Assembly (NCBI RefSeq): GCF_025994315.1
Contig: NZ_BAQE01000020.1
Direction: 5' to 3' (one strand)
Source: Swaminathania salitolerans
Lineage (GTDB): Bacteria; Pseudomonadota; Alphaproteobacteria; Acetobacterales; Acetobacteraceae
DNA length: 64,000 bases
The notes beneath the pieces are model-generated. The model did no database searches. It was not told where the DNA came from and saw only the letters and a list, made by a program, of their open reading frames with translations. Below, in pieces: positions 34,620-43,856 of this stretch (positions are counted from its first letter, which is position 1; each line of letters opens with the position of its first letter). Position numbers and translations under genes: made by a program.

Positions 34620-35518
34620 CCGGCTTGCCGCCACGCGCCAGCTTTGACAGGGAGACCGTTGCGAAAGCGGAGTCCGGAACCCGCGAGGCCGTATCGTCGG
34701 GTCCCTCTTCACCGGATCCCTGGGCGCGTCTTCGCAACGCGACCCGGGCACGCATCGGGCTCGGGCGCACGGGCGACACCCAGATCACCCGCGACGTTCT
34801 TGCGTTCCAGGGCTGTCATGCCGGAGCGCGAGATGCCGTCCATGCCGCTCTCGATCCCGCACGTCTTGCGGCGGCGATACGCAACGCCAGCCCCCTGTGC
34901 CCGGAACCTCTCGTCGTCTCCAGTCAGGCCAGCGACCGGGCGACCTATCTGCGCAGGCCCGATCTGGGAAGACGGCTTTGCAGGTCCGCTCGGGCGGTCC
35001 TGCCGCGCGAACGGTGGGATCTCGTTCTGGTCCTTGCAGACGGGCTTTCGCCACGGGCGGTCGAAACCCAGGGGCCTGCCCTGTTTTCTGCCGTCTGCGA
35101 GGCGCTGCCCGGATGGCGCATCGCGCCGCCCGTAATCGCCCTGCAAGGCCGTGTCGCTATCGGCGACGAAATTGCCGAAACGATGGGGGCGGCATTCGTC
35201 GCTGTCCTGATCGGCGAGCGTCCCGGTCTTTCCGTTCACGACAGTATGGGCGTCTATCTGACCTACAGACCCGTTTCCGGCACGCCGGATTCCCGGCGAA
35301 ACTGTCTTTCGAATATCCACGCTCACGGTCTGGCCATTCCGGAAGCCTGCGCCAAGCTGGTCTGGCTTCTGAACGAGGCGCGCCGTCTTCAGACGACCGG
35401 CGTCGCCCTCAAGGATCGCGCACCGTCCCTTGCGCCTTCTTCCGTCTCTTCGGCCGCCTCTTCCTTTCCCACTTCCTCCTCCCCTTCCCCTTCCCCGGAA
35501 ACCCCGCATGACGACTGA
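34616..35518 (+). CDS. eutC: Ethanolamine ammonia-lyase small subunit EutC
   Basis: A 300-residue small subunit that binds the B12 cofactor with EutB. Recognisable stretches are ARIGLGRTGDTQITRDVLAF, DGLSPRAVETQGPAL, GDEIAETMGAAFVAVLIGERPGLS, GVYLTYRP and NIHAHGLAIPEA. The start overlaps the eutB stop. The last 30 residues are a low-complexity Ser/Pro tail (SSFPTSSSPSPSPE) produced by a CTTCC-rich tract, which is not part of the family core. The permease gene starts 11 bases before the eutC stop. Confidence 0.96.
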   Translation: MTGLPPRASFDRETVAKAESGTREAVSSGPSSPDPWARLRNATRARIGLGRTGDTQITRDVLAFQGCHAGARDAVHAALDPARLAAAIRNASPLCPEPLVVSSQASDRATYLRRPDLGRRLCRSARAVLPRERWDLVLVLADGLSPRAVETQGPALFSAVCEALPGWRIAPPVIALQGRVAIGDEIAETMGAAFVAVLIGERPGLSVHDSMGVYLTYRPVSGTPDSRRNCLSNIHAHGLAIPEACAKLVWLLNEARRLQTTGVALKDRAPSLAPSSVSSAASSFPTSSSPSPSPETPHDD

Positions 35519-36869
35519 AGCACCGAAGCTCGAGAAAAAACTGGGCGCATTCCATCTCTGGGGTATCGCCGTCGGCCTCGTCATTTCCGGCGAGTATTTC
35601 GGCTGGAGCTATGGCTGGGCGACTGCCGGAACACTCGGTTTTCTCGGCGCGACCTGTCTCGTCGCCGCGATGTATACCGCTTTCATCTTCAGCTTTACCG
35701 AGCTGACCTGCGCCATCCCTCATGCGGGCGGCCCGTTTGCCTATGCCAGCCGTGCCCTCGGACGCACGGGCGGCGCCATCACGGGTCTGGCGACCCTGGT
35801 CGAGTTCATCTTTGCCCCGCCCGCAATCGCCCTCGCGATCGGGGCCTATATGAACGTGCAGTTTCCGTCCCTGCCCCCGAAACTCGCGGCATGCGGGGCC
35901 TATCTGCTTTTCATGACCCTCAACATCGCCGGGGTCCATATCGCCGCGAGCTTCGAACTGGTGATCACGATCGCGGCCATCGTCGAGCTTCTTGTGTTCA
36001 TGGCCGTCGTGGCCCCTTCGTTCTCCTGGGCCCATTTCACCGCAATGGGGTGGGGACATGCGCCCCATTTCGGATGGGAGGCCATGGGCGGACTCTTCGC
36101 GGCCATTCCTTTCGCGATCTGGTTCTTCCTTGCGATCGAAGGGGTCGCGATGGCCGCGGAAGAAGCACGCAACCCGCGCCGTTCGATCCCGATCGCCTAT
36201 CTCGCCGGTGTCCTGACCCTTGTCGCTCTCGCCTTCGGGGTCATGATCTTCGCGGGGGGCTCCGGCGACTGGACGCAGCTCGCCAATCTCAACGATCCTC
36301 TGCCCCAGGCGATGAAACGGGTCGTCGGACCTCACAGCCCCTGGCTCTCCATGCTCGTATGGCTGGGTCTGTTCGGTCTCGTCGCCTCGCTTCATGGAAT
36401 CATCATGGGGTATGCACGCCAGATCTACGCCCTCGCGCGGGCGTCGATCCTTCCCGCCTGGCTCGGCACATTGCATCCGCGGTTTCATACCCCGCATCGC
36501 GCCACCCTCGCCGGAGGCGTCATCGGTATCGTTGCGATCTTTGCCGATGACATCGTCTCGATCCACGGTCAGCCCCTGACGGCGACACTCGTGACGCTTT
36601 CCGTCTTCGGAGCCCTGACGATGTATTGCGCGAGCATGATCAGCCTGTTTCGCCTGAGGCGGATCGCACCGGAGCTGGAACGCAGCTATCGCGCCCCCCT
36701 CTATCCGTTCCTTCCCGGCTTCGCGCTTGTCGGTGCGCTCATCTGCCTGAGCGCCGTGATATACTATAATTTCGTTTTGTTTCTGTATTACGTGACATTC
36801 ATTCTCCTGGCCTATTTGTTTTTGGCAGGCATTAAAAAAACTGCTACGGAAACGGTTAAGGAACGTTAG
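35508..36869 (+). CDS. eat: Ethanolamine permease, APC superfamily (Eat-like)
   Basis: A 453-residue inner-membrane transporter with about 12 helices. The N-terminus KLGAFHLWGIAVGLVISGEY and the GWATAGTLGFL segment are typical of ethanolamine permeases next to eutBC. FTELTCAIPHAGGPFAYASRALG is the APC helix 2-3 signature. The start ATG 35508 overlaps the end of eutC; an in-frame extension upstream is only the Pro/Leu reading of the eutC tail and is rejected. It probably imports ethanolamine for EutBC. Confidence 0.9.
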   Translation: MTTEAPKLEKKLGAFHLWGIAVGLVISGEYFGWSYGWATAGTLGFLGATCLVAAMYTAFIFSFTELTCAIPHAGGPFAYASRALGRTGGAITGLATLVEFIFAPPAIALAIGAYMNVQFPSLPPKLAACGAYLLFMTLNIAGVHIAASFELVITIAAIVELLVFMAVVAPSFSWAHFTAMGWGHAPHFGWEAMGGLFAAIPFAIWFFLAIEGVAMAAEEARNPRRSIPIAYLAGVLTLVALAFGVMIFAGGSGDWTQLANLNDPLPQAMKRVVGPHSPWLSMLVWLGLFGLVASLHGIIMGYARQIYALARASILPAWLGTLHPRFHTPHRATLAGGVIGIVAIFADDIVSIHGQPLTATLVTLSVFGALTMYCASMISLFRLRRIAPELERSYRAPLYPFLPGFALVGALICLSAVIYYNFVLFLYYVTFILLAYLFLAGIKKTATETVKER

Positions 36870-36886
36870 GATTACGGAAAGACATA

Positions 36887-38380
36887 ATGGGCAGACACTA
36901 TCTGAGACCGGCCTTCTCCCTCGCCATCCTCATGGCAGGTACAGCCATAGCCTCAGGAAGTACTCAGGCAGCGACCGGTGACACTTCCGGTCCGGCAGCG
37001 AACACGACCGACGCGGCTGCGGCAGCTGCCAGAAAGAGAATGCCCGACGTCCAGAAAGGAACGGGACCGACTTCGGATTATCTCGGCAACGCCCCGAACC
37101 CCCATGAGGCAGAGCCGATCCCCGACCAGCATGGCGGCAATCTCTTCCATCCCCGCTCCGGCGAGATGCCGACCTACTGGAACGGGCTCGAAGCCCATCT
37201 GACGGTGGAAGCCGGTATTGCGGGCAACCCCTGGACGAAATCGGGCCGCAACTTCGCGCAGTTCTATACGGACCGCGCAAACACCGTCACGCTCAACCAG
37301 ATCATGGGGTCCATCTCCCATCCGGTCACCAATATCGGGAGCGGTTACGGGATCGGGTTCGTCGCCGAGGTCATGTATGGATCGGATGCCCGGTTCGACC
37401 CGACGATCGGTATGGCCGACAAGGCCCTGACGGGCCTCTACCAGTTCGTCCCCACACAGGCGCATGTCGATGTTCATGTTCCATGGATCGTGCCGAAAGG
37501 TGTCGATTTCCAGATCGGACAGATCTACGGTCTCATGGGGGCAGAAGGCACGCCCGCCCTGGCACGCCAGTTCTATACGTTCAATTACGCGTCCGATTAC
37601 ATCGTTCCGTTCGAAACCGTGGGCATTCTCTCGACCACACATCTGACGGATCATCTGGACTGGCTGCTCGGAATCGATGCCGGCAATTCCACGACGTTTG
37701 GCGGGGCGGGCAATAACAGCCGCCCCAAAGGCTATGCGGGTCTCGCCTTCGCGCATCTGATGGACGGCAAGCTGGACGGTCACGTGATCGGTCGTTTCGG
37801 CCCGCAGGGCAATAACGGCTATCCTGTCACCTCGCCCGCCGGCTGGACCAGTGCCGGAATCGGACCGGCGGCAAACAGCAAGATGCAGTATAACGGCGAT
37901 ATCCTGCTGACCTATCACTTCAGCGATCGGCTGGCCGCGACGGTCAACGGCACCTATCTGCATGACGATGTCTCGCGGGACGACGTCTATGGCGTTACCA
38001 GCTATCTCTCATGGGATATCAATCCGTCCGTCCGCCTGAATCTGCGCGGCGAGGTCTTCCGCGACAATACGGGTGCCGTCATCGCTTCCTATGCCAGCAC
38101 GACCGCCTATACCGACGCGCTGCGCAACGCACCCTACCCCTATTACATCGCCCCGCCCACGACCTATGGGGAGCTGACCGTCGGCGTGACCTACCAGCCG
38201 CAATTCGTCAATCGTCACCTCAAACTCGGGAAGTTCACGGTACGCCCTGAAATCCGGCTCGACAAATCGCTCAACGGAACCCAGCCTTTCAACCGGGCGG
38301 CAACGGTGGAAGACCCCGTGGTACGCAACGGAACCAACAACATGCTCTGGTTCTCCTGCGACGCCATCTGGTCGTTCTGA
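36887..38380 (+). CDS. Outer-membrane porin, beta-barrel porin-2 (BBP2/OmpL-like)
   Basis: A 497-residue porin starting with a signal peptide (residues 1-28, ending TQAATG). A disordered Ala-rich segment follows, then a barrel from about residue 95 (NGLEAHLTVEAGIAGNP) through repeated Gly/aromatic strands to the terminal Phe (CDAIWSF). The pattern matches putative beta-barrel porin-2 proteins. GGAAAGA precedes the ATG. It lies 17 bases after the permease gene, so it appears to be the last gene of the eut operon and a likely outer-membrane route for ethanolamine. That substrate link comes from context only. A 15-base tandem repeat begins right after its stop. Confidence 0.8.
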   Translation: MGRHYLRPAFSLAILMAGTAIASGSTQAATGDTSGPAANTTDAAAAAARKRMPDVQKGTGPTSDYLGNAPNPHEAEPIPDQHGGNLFHPRSGEMPTYWNGLEAHLTVEAGIAGNPWTKSGRNFAQFYTDRANTVTLNQIMGSISHPVTNIGSGYGIGFVAEVMYGSDARFDPTIGMADKALTGLYQFVPTQAHVDVHVPWIVPKGVDFQIGQIYGLMGAEGTPALARQFYTFNYASDYIVPFETVGILSTTHLTDHLDWLLGIDAGNSTTFGGAGNNSRPKGYAGLAFAHLMDGKLDGHVIGRFGPQGNNGYPVTSPAGWTSAGIGPAANSKMQYNGDILLTYHFSDRLAATVNGTYLHDDVSRDDVYGVTSYLSWDINPSVRLNLRGEVFRDNTGAVIASYASTTAYTDALRNAPYPYYIAPPTTYGELTVGVTYQPQFVNRHLKLGKFTVRPEIRLDKSLNGTQPFNRAATVEDPVVRNGTNNMLWFSCDAIWSF

Positions 38381-38515
38381 AGGCTTCTGGTACGGGGGCT
38401 TGCGGTCTGGAGGCTTACGGTCCGAACGCCCCCGGCCCGAGCGCCCCCGATCCGAGCGCTTACGGCCCGAACGCTTCTGGCGAGAAGCTTACGATCCGGA
38501 GGCTGCTGGCCCACA
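38381..38515. repeat. Degenerate 15-base tandem array at the 3' end of the porin gene
   Basis: About nine imperfect copies start at the base after the porin stop. Examples are AGGCTTACGGTCCGA (38411-38425), ACGCCCCCGGCCCGA, GCGCCCCCGATCCGA and GCGCTTACGGCCCGA, with the core CTTACGGYCCGA repeating every 15 bases. Apart from the repeat, the gap to the next gene (38381-38581) shows nothing. It may act as a transcript 3' end structure or simply reflect slippage. Confidence 0.85.
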
Positions 38516-38581
38516 TCCGCAAGCCGAGGCTCTCCGCCTTCCGGCGCCATACCCTGGCCCGCTCCTGCCCGGCGTTTCTGC

Positions 38582-39538
38582 CTAGCGCTCCTCCCGGCGA
38601 TAGGGCGCACCGAGCGCTGCCGGCGCCGCCCAGAGCCGCCTGAGCTTCGGGAAGAGAATGGACGGCACGATCATGCACAGGATCGTGACGACATAGGGGC
38701 TCATATTCATGAGGGGCGGAGCGACTGGCCAGCCCTGCGCCTGACCGAAAAAGCCGAGCGACATCACGAACCCGAAGAAAAGCGAGGAAAGGGCAGCCAG
38801 AACGGGGCGATATCCGCAGAGGATGACCAGAGCCACCGCAATCCAGCCGCGCCCGGCGATCATCCCTTCGGACCAGACAGGCAATACGGAGAGCGTCATG
38901 GCAGCACCGGCAAGCCCTGCGAGCGCGCCTCCTGCACTCACCGCGAGCATCCGGATACGGATAACCGGAAGACCCGACGCATCGGCAGAGGCCGGGGCCT
39001 CACCGACAGCGCGAAGCGCAAGGCCGGGCGCAGTGCGGAACAGAAAGACATGAAGGATCAGCGGCAGGATCAGGAAAGCGATCCAGACCATCGGCCCCTG
39101 ACTGGATACCGGGCCAATGGGGGAGCCTGACGAGAGGCCGGGAAGAGTCCATTGCGGCAGCGTTGCAGTAACGGGGCGTCCGGCGACGGAGTGACCGAGC
39201 ACGCCGCTCGCGCCAAGACCCAGAAGCGTCAGCGCGACGCCGCATAATGTCTGGCTGGCACCGAGGATGACCGTCGCGCAACCGAAGGCCGCGGCCCCTG
39301 CGGCACCGATCGCGGCAGCGGCCAGACAGCCTGCCCATGGCGAATGCGTCGCATCGGCGACAATCACGGCGAGAACCGCGCCGAGAGCCATGAGCCCCTC
39401 CACACCGAGATCGACCACACCCGCACGCTCGGCCAGAACCTCTCCCTGCGCGGCAAGCGCGAGAATGCTGCCATAGGCCATCGCATGCAGAACCAGCGCG
39501 AGAACCAGAGTCACGATGCTCTCCCGGAGCGGGACCAT
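38582..39538 (-). CDS. ABC transporter permease, BMP/nucleoside type (second permease)
   Basis: A 318-residue inner-membrane permease of the BPD_transp_2 fold, with about nine hydrophobic segments. ERAGVVDLGVEGLMALGAVL near residue 40 is the hallmark of the NupQ/YufQ-type permease that partners BMP-family binding proteins. It is the last gene of the leftward purine operon and its start overlaps the preceding permease gene by 28 bases. Substrates of this transporter class are nucleosides or nucleobases; with the purine-modifying genes next door, purine bases are likely. Confidence 0.9.
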   Translation of the reverse strand: MVPLRESIVTLVLALVLHAMAYGSILALAAQGEVLAERAGVVDLGVEGLMALGAVLAVIVADATHSPWAGCLAAAAIGAAGAAAFGCATVILGASQTLCGVALTLLGLGASGVLGHSVAGRPVTATLPQWTLPGLSSGSPIGPVSSQGPMVWIAFLILPLILHVFLFRTAPGLALRAVGEAPASADASGLPVIRIRMLAVSAGGALAGLAGAAMTLSVLPVWSEGMIAGRGWIAVALVILCGYRPVLAALSSLFFGFVMSLGFFGQAQGWPVAPPLMNMSPYVVTILCMIVPSILFPKLRRLWAAPAALGAPYRREER

Positions 39539-40590
39539 GCCGCATAGTCATCCGCCACGGCGATCGCGAAAACCAGCAGACCGGTCATCGCAAGAACGGC
39601 CGAGGCGCTGACCTGAACCGTTTGCAGCACGATACCGGCATTGAGAATGATCGCCATGAGCAAGGCGGCCGGAACGAGGGCCAATGCCGATTTCCGGGCG
39701 AGAAGGGCGACGACGATGCCGAGATAGCCATACCCGTTGGCCAGGCCGCCCTGGAGGCGATGCACGGTTCCGAAAACCTCGATCATCCCTCCGATCCCGG
39801 CAATACCGCCCGAGAGAAGAAGCGTGACGAACACATGGCGGCCGACATCGATCCCCGCGTAGCGGGCGGCCTCCGGGTTGGATCCACACAGGGCAAGACA
39901 ATAGGAAAAACGGCTCCTGCGGAACAGCAAGGCGAGCATGGCCACAGCCAGCAGCGCGATGGGCCACCCGCAATGAACCGCGCCCGCAAATGCCGGAAGA
40001 ACGACTTCGATGCGCGCGCTGGACATCTGGGCCCCTGTGACCTTGTCTGCCCACGGTCCCGTAACGAGCGCATAGACCATATAGAGAGCGATGAAGTTCA
40101 TGAGCAGGGTGGTGATGATTTCGCTGACTCCGAGCCAGGCGCGCCCCGCAGCAGGCAGGGCGGACCAGAGCGCCCCGGCGAGAAAGGATGCGGTCATGGC
40201 CAGAACGAGCGTCAGAGACGAAGACATGAACGCGGCCGGGCTTCCGGCCAGAGCAGGGTTCGCCCCCCCTGACAAACCGATCGCCGCAGCGGCAGACGCG
40301 CCGGCGAGAAACTGCCCCTCGGCACCGATATTCCAAAGCCCTGCGCGCAGGGCCAGCCAGACGGCCGCCCCGGTCAGGAGAAGGGGCGTCATGTAGAGCG
40401 CGAGATTCTCGAGGCCGAACCGCGTGCCGAAAGTAGAGGTCACGACGAGACGACCGACCATACCGGGATCGAGGCCGAGCCCGTATATCCCTGCGGCAAC
40501 GAGCAGGAAGACGATCCCGATTGCGATCATGCGTGCGATCACGATTCTGCGGAAGGATATCACCGCCATCTGTCTGCCTTCGCCTCTCAT
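39511..40590 (-). CDS. ABC transporter permease, BMP/nucleoside type (first permease)
   Basis: A 359-residue permease (NupP/YufP-like) with about ten hydrophobic segments. Its signature is LRAGLWNIGAEGQFLAGA near residue 90, then LGVSEIITTLLMNFIALY. Two starts are possible: ATG 40590, which overlaps the ATPase stop as ATGA, and ATG 40569, which has GAAGG upstream. I use 40590 because of the coupling. It forms the inner-membrane channel with the downstream permease. Confidence 0.9.
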   Translation of the reverse strand: MRGEGRQMAVISFRRIVIARMIAIGIVFLLVAAGIYGLGLDPGMVGRLVVTSTFGTRFGLENLALYMTPLLLTGAAVWLALRAGLWNIGAEGQFLAGASAAAAIGLSGGANPALAGSPAAFMSSSLTLVLAMTASFLAGALWSALPAAGRAWLGVSEIITTLLMNFIALYMVYALVTGPWADKVTGAQMSSARIEVVLPAFAGAVHCGWPIALLAVAMLALLFRRSRFSYCLALCGSNPEAARYAGIDVGRHVFVTLLLSGGIAGIGGMIEVFGTVHRLQGGLANGYGYLGIVVALLARKSALALVPAALLMAIILNAGIVLQTVQVSASAVLAMTGLLVFAIAVADDYAAWSRSGRAS

Positions 40591-42176
40591 CGGGATCCGG
40601 ATCCATGCCCGCTCATGAGCGCGCCGATATCCTCCCGCGTGGCCTCGCCCCGCCCGAGAATGGCCTTGACCTGCCCCCCGCTCATGACGGCGATGCGATC
40701 GCTCAGGGCGAGAAGTTCGTCGAGATCCTCGGAAACCAGAACGACCCCTCTCCCTGTATTGCGCAGGGCGACGAGAGCGGACCGCATCGTCTCCATCGCG
40801 CCGAGATCGAGACCGCGCCCGGGATAGCAGGCGACGAGGAAACGGGAGGCAATCCGGCTTTCCCGCGCCAGAACGAGGCGTTGCTGGTTCCCCCCGGAGA
40901 GACCGCGAACCGGGCGGGAGGGATCGGCCAGAGCGATTCCGGCCTCGTCGATCAGGAGGCGGGCATAGCGGGTCGCAGCGTCTTCGTTCCAGAGAAACCG
41001 GCCGCCCACGGGTGGCGTACGAAAGACGCGCAGCGCAGCGTTCTCGGTGGCACCGAGCGCAGGGGCAAGAGCCTGACGGAGACGATCTTGCGGCACATAG
41101 CCGATGCCCATCTCGACGAAGGCGGCAACAGGGCGCCCGGTCATATCCTGCCCTGCGACAAGGATGCGGCCCGTATCCGGATGACGCAATCCGGCGAGCA
41201 TTTCCGCAAGCGCCACCTGACCGTTTCCGGTCACACCGCCAATCCCGAAGATTTCCCCCCGGAAGATATCGCACGAAACCGGGTGAACGCGCAGACGACC
41301 GCTTTCGTCACGCATCGTGACATCCCGCAGCGAGATCGTCTCGCGATCCGGATCGACTGCAAGGGGTTCTGGCGCTGGGAGAGCCTCTACGGGCGCATGG
41401 CCGATCATCTCGGCAACAAGCGCCTGGGGAGAGAGAGAACCGGCGAGATGGGTCGCGACGACCCGCCCCCGGCGCAGGACCGTCACCCGGTCGGCAAGCG
41501 CCATGATCTCCTCGAGCTTGTGGCTGATGAGAATCACCGCCCCTCCATCGGCGCGGAACCGGCGCAGCGCCGCGTAGAGCTCCGAAACCTCCGATGGCCC
41601 GAGCACCGCGGTCGGCTCGTCCAGAATGAGGAGCCGGGCACCCCGACCGAGAACGCGTACGATCTCGACGCGCTGCTGCTCCGGGGCGCTCAGGGTCTCG
41701 ACACGGGCCTCCACATCGAAAGCGAAGCCGTATTTCTCGGCTTCCCGCCGCGCAAATGCCACGAGTTTCCGCCGTGACAGAATGCCTCTCATGTCCCGAC
41801 GACCGAGGGCGAGATTTTCTGCAATCGTGAACCGGGGCACGAGCTTGAAATGCTGGTGCACCATGCCGATCCCTGCCGCGATTGCCGCATCGGGCCCGTC
41901 GAAGGACACGCCGTATCCATCCAGAACCAGCTCGCCGCGATCCGGACGATACAGGCCGGTCACGATATTCATCAGGGTGGATTTCCCGGCCCCGTTCTCG
42001 CCAAGAAGCGCGTGGATCTCCCCCGGATAGAAGGCGAGCGATACGTTCTCGTTCGCTACCACGCCGGGGAAGTATTTCGAGACTCCCTCCAGGGCGAGAA
42101 GCGGCGGCACGCCGTGAGGATAGCCGGCGGGACGGGGCTGGGCGGGAGAGACAGACTCAGACAAGGCCCGATACAC
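40587..42176 (-). CDS. ABC transporter ATP-binding protein with two ATPase domains (BMP/nucleoside type)
   Basis: A 529-residue tandem ATPase, like YufO/NupO. The first domain has Walker A GENGAGKST, a degenerate signature (TLSAPEQQRVEIVR) and Walker B LLILDEPTAVL. The second has a degenerate Walker A (GVTGNGQVAL), signature LSGGNQQRLVLAR and a modified Walker B (FLVACYPGRGLDLGA, with Tyr-Pro where an acidic residue is usual), as is common in the second half of this family. The GTG at 42176 starts 20 bases inside the BMP gene end, with CAGG upstream; a longer frame to 42212 exists. It energises the two permeases downstream. Confidence 0.93.
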   Translation of the reverse strand: MYRALSESVSPAQPRPAGYPHGVPPLLALEGVSKYFPGVVANENVSLAFYPGEIHALLGENGAGKSTLMNIVTGLYRPDRGELVLDGYGVSFDGPDAAIAAGIGMVHQHFKLVPRFTIAENLALGRRDMRGILSRRKLVAFARREAEKYGFAFDVEARVETLSAPEQQRVEIVRVLGRGARLLILDEPTAVLGPSEVSELYAALRRFRADGGAVILISHKLEEIMALADRVTVLRRGRVVATHLAGSLSPQALVAEMIGHAPVEALPAPEPLAVDPDRETISLRDVTMRDESGRLRVHPVSCDIFRGEIFGIGGVTGNGQVALAEMLAGLRHPDTGRILVAGQDMTGRPVAAFVEMGIGYVPQDRLRQALAPALGATENAALRVFRTPPVGGRFLWNEDAATRYARLLIDEAGIALADPSRPVRGLSGGNQQRLVLARESRIASRFLVACYPGRGLDLGAMETMRSALVALRNTGRGVVLVSEDLDELLALSDRIAVMSGGQVKAILGRGEATREDIGALMSGHGSGSR

Positions 42177-43299
42177 CCTGCACCTGCCAGTCCCAGGCGT
42201 AGATATCGGCATCGCTCATCGTGTGCCCTTCCGCGACCCGGACGATACCCCGGGAATCCCGTATCGGCCCGGTGAAAGGCGACCACCCGGCCAGGATGCG
42301 CCGCCGCACGTCATCGGCTTCCCGCGCCACGGCCGGAGGGACACGCGCGCCCCAGCGATCGCGATCCACACCCTCTCCCAGCTTCAGGAAACGACCCTCC
42401 GCTCTCCAGCTACCCGCGAGCCGTCTGCGGACGGTCTGTGCATAGAACGGCGCGAAATCGAGTACGACCGAACTCACATAGGCGTCGGGGCCGAACTGGC
42501 GCATGTCGGTATTCCACATCGCTGCCCACACCCCGCGCTGCTGCGCCACCCGCAAATAGCCGGGATCGTCCATGATCCCGGCCAGGAAATCGCAACCGCT
42601 ATCGATCAACGCAGCACCGGCAGAGGCCGCAGCCTGCGGATCGAACCAGGAATTGATCGGGATCGCCCTGAGTGTCGCGGACGGATTGACGCTGCGCGCG
42701 CCAAGAAGCGTCGCATTCGCACTCGCCAGAACCGAAGGCGTGGGGAAAGAGGCGACATAGCCGAGACGACCCGACCGGCTCAAACGTGCGGCTGCAATGC
42801 CGATCACATAACTCGCATACCAGTGGGTCATGTAATACCAGCCGAGATTATCGCTCACCCGGTGCCCGTCGCATTCGAGAAAGATCGTGTCGGGTGCCTG
42901 CTCTGCGACATCGCTGATGAAATCGCCATAATTCGAGGTGGCGATGATCATCTGCGCCCCTTCCGCCACGAACTGGCGGAAAATGCGCGTCGCATCGGCG
43001 GAATAGGGAACGCTCTCGACATAGAGGGTCCTGATCGCCGGATAGAGCGCGTGCAGATGTCTGATCGCCTCGTCGTGTTTTTGCGTCCATCCTCCGTCAT
43101 TGACCGGGCTGGTATGCGCAAACCCTATGAGGAGTTCGGACTCGGCAAGCGTTCCGAAATGCTTCGCGGAACGCGCAGTGCCGGGAAATACGAGCGAAGC
43201 GAGAGCGGCACCGGCAGCACCGGTCATCCTGCGCCTCGGCATCGGGCAAAGGGACGCGCTCGAGCGCGCCGTAACGGGGCGAGCCCCCCTCAGTGACAT
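42157..43299 (-). CDS. BMP-family substrate-binding protein (nucleoside/nucleobase importer)
   Basis: A 380-residue periplasmic binding protein of the Med/BMP family. It has an Arg-rich, possibly Tat-type signal (MPRRRMTGAAGAALASLVF, ending ARSA). Family stretches are LLIGFAHTSPVNDGGWTQKHDEA, SNYGDFISDVAEQAPDTIFLECDG and INSWFDPQAAASAGAALIDSGCDF. There is no lipobox Cys, so it is probably soluble. ATG 43299 overlaps the stop of the GST-like gene by ten bases; the longer upstream frame is only a shadow of other genes. BMP proteins bind nucleosides or purine bases, which fits the enzymes encoded nearby. Confidence 0.9.
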   Translation of the reverse strand: MSLRGARPVTARSSASLCPMPRRRMTGAAGAALASLVFPGTARSAKHFGTLAESELLIGFAHTSPVNDGGWTQKHDEAIRHLHALYPAIRTLYVESVPYSADATRIFRQFVAEGAQMIIATSNYGDFISDVAEQAPDTIFLECDGHRVSDNLGWYYMTHWYASYVIGIAAARLSRSGRLGYVASFPTPSVLASANATLLGARSVNPSATLRAIPINSWFDPQAAASAGAALIDSGCDFLAGIMDDPGYLRVAQQRGVWAAMWNTDMRQFGPDAYVSSVVLDFAPFYAQTVRRRLAGSWRAEGRFLKLGEGVDRDRWGARVPPAVAREADDVRRRILAGWSPFTGPIRDSRGIVRVAEGHTMSDADIYAWDWQVQGVSGLV

Positions 43300-43856
43300 G
43301 CCGCGATGCCGGGCATCGTGATGAATCCGGCCTGACGCCTCATGCCGGCGTCGAAGCGTCGTATGGCCGGGTAGAGATCCATCCCGATGCCCAGATCCCT
43401 CGCGAGCCCGGCGACCGGAAAGATCGCGACATCGACGAAGCCGCATTCCGGCCCGGAGAGCCATAATCCGTCCTCCATGGCCCTGTCGTGCAGACGATCC
43501 TCCAGACTCCGGTAGATATGCAGGATTTCGGGTGTTCTGCCGTCGCAAGGTCGGGTTGCGCAGAGCACGGCCCGCCGCACCGCGGAAAAGCGTTCGAGCG
43601 AATCCACGGCCCAATCGAGCATCTCGCGCCCGGAGGGATCCGGCCAGACCCAGGGCCGTCGCGGGAGCGTGGCGAGCCCGGAAAGGCAATCGTAGAAACC
43701 GACATGAGCGCGCTCGCCCGTCTCGTCCTCGAGAACGGGACCGAACCGCTCGGCGCGGCGATCCGTATCCTCGGCCAGGGCAATTCCGAGCAGGGACGCC
43801 GCAAGCCGGATCGCATAGCTGCGCTCATCGACGATCCACCCCCGGAGTATCAGCAT
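43290..43856 (-). CDS. Glutathione S-transferase-like protein (NdmE-like context)
   Basis: A 188-residue GST-fold protein. The N-terminus (LRGWIVDERSYAIRLAASLLGI) fits the thioredoxin-like half and the C-terminus (LSGPECGFVDVAIFPVAGLARDLGI, then YPAIRRFDAGM) the helical half, including the conserved Asp-containing N-cap motif. It is shorter than typical GSTs (about 200-220). ATG 43856 overlaps the Rieske-gene stop by seven bases. It sits between a Rieske protein and the BMP gene, as GST-like NdmE sits with the split Rieske system for methylxanthines, where it supports complex assembly. By analogy it may be structural rather than detoxifying. Confidence 0.8.
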   Translation of the reverse strand: MLILRGWIVDERSYAIRLAASLLGIALAEDTDRRAERFGPVLEDETGERAHVGFYDCLSGLATLPRRPWVWPDPSGREMLDWAVDSLERFSAVRRAVLCATRPCDGRTPEILHIYRSLEDRLHDRAMEDGLWLSGPECGFVDVAIFPVAGLARDLGIGMDLYPAIRRFDAGMRRQAGFITMPGIAACH

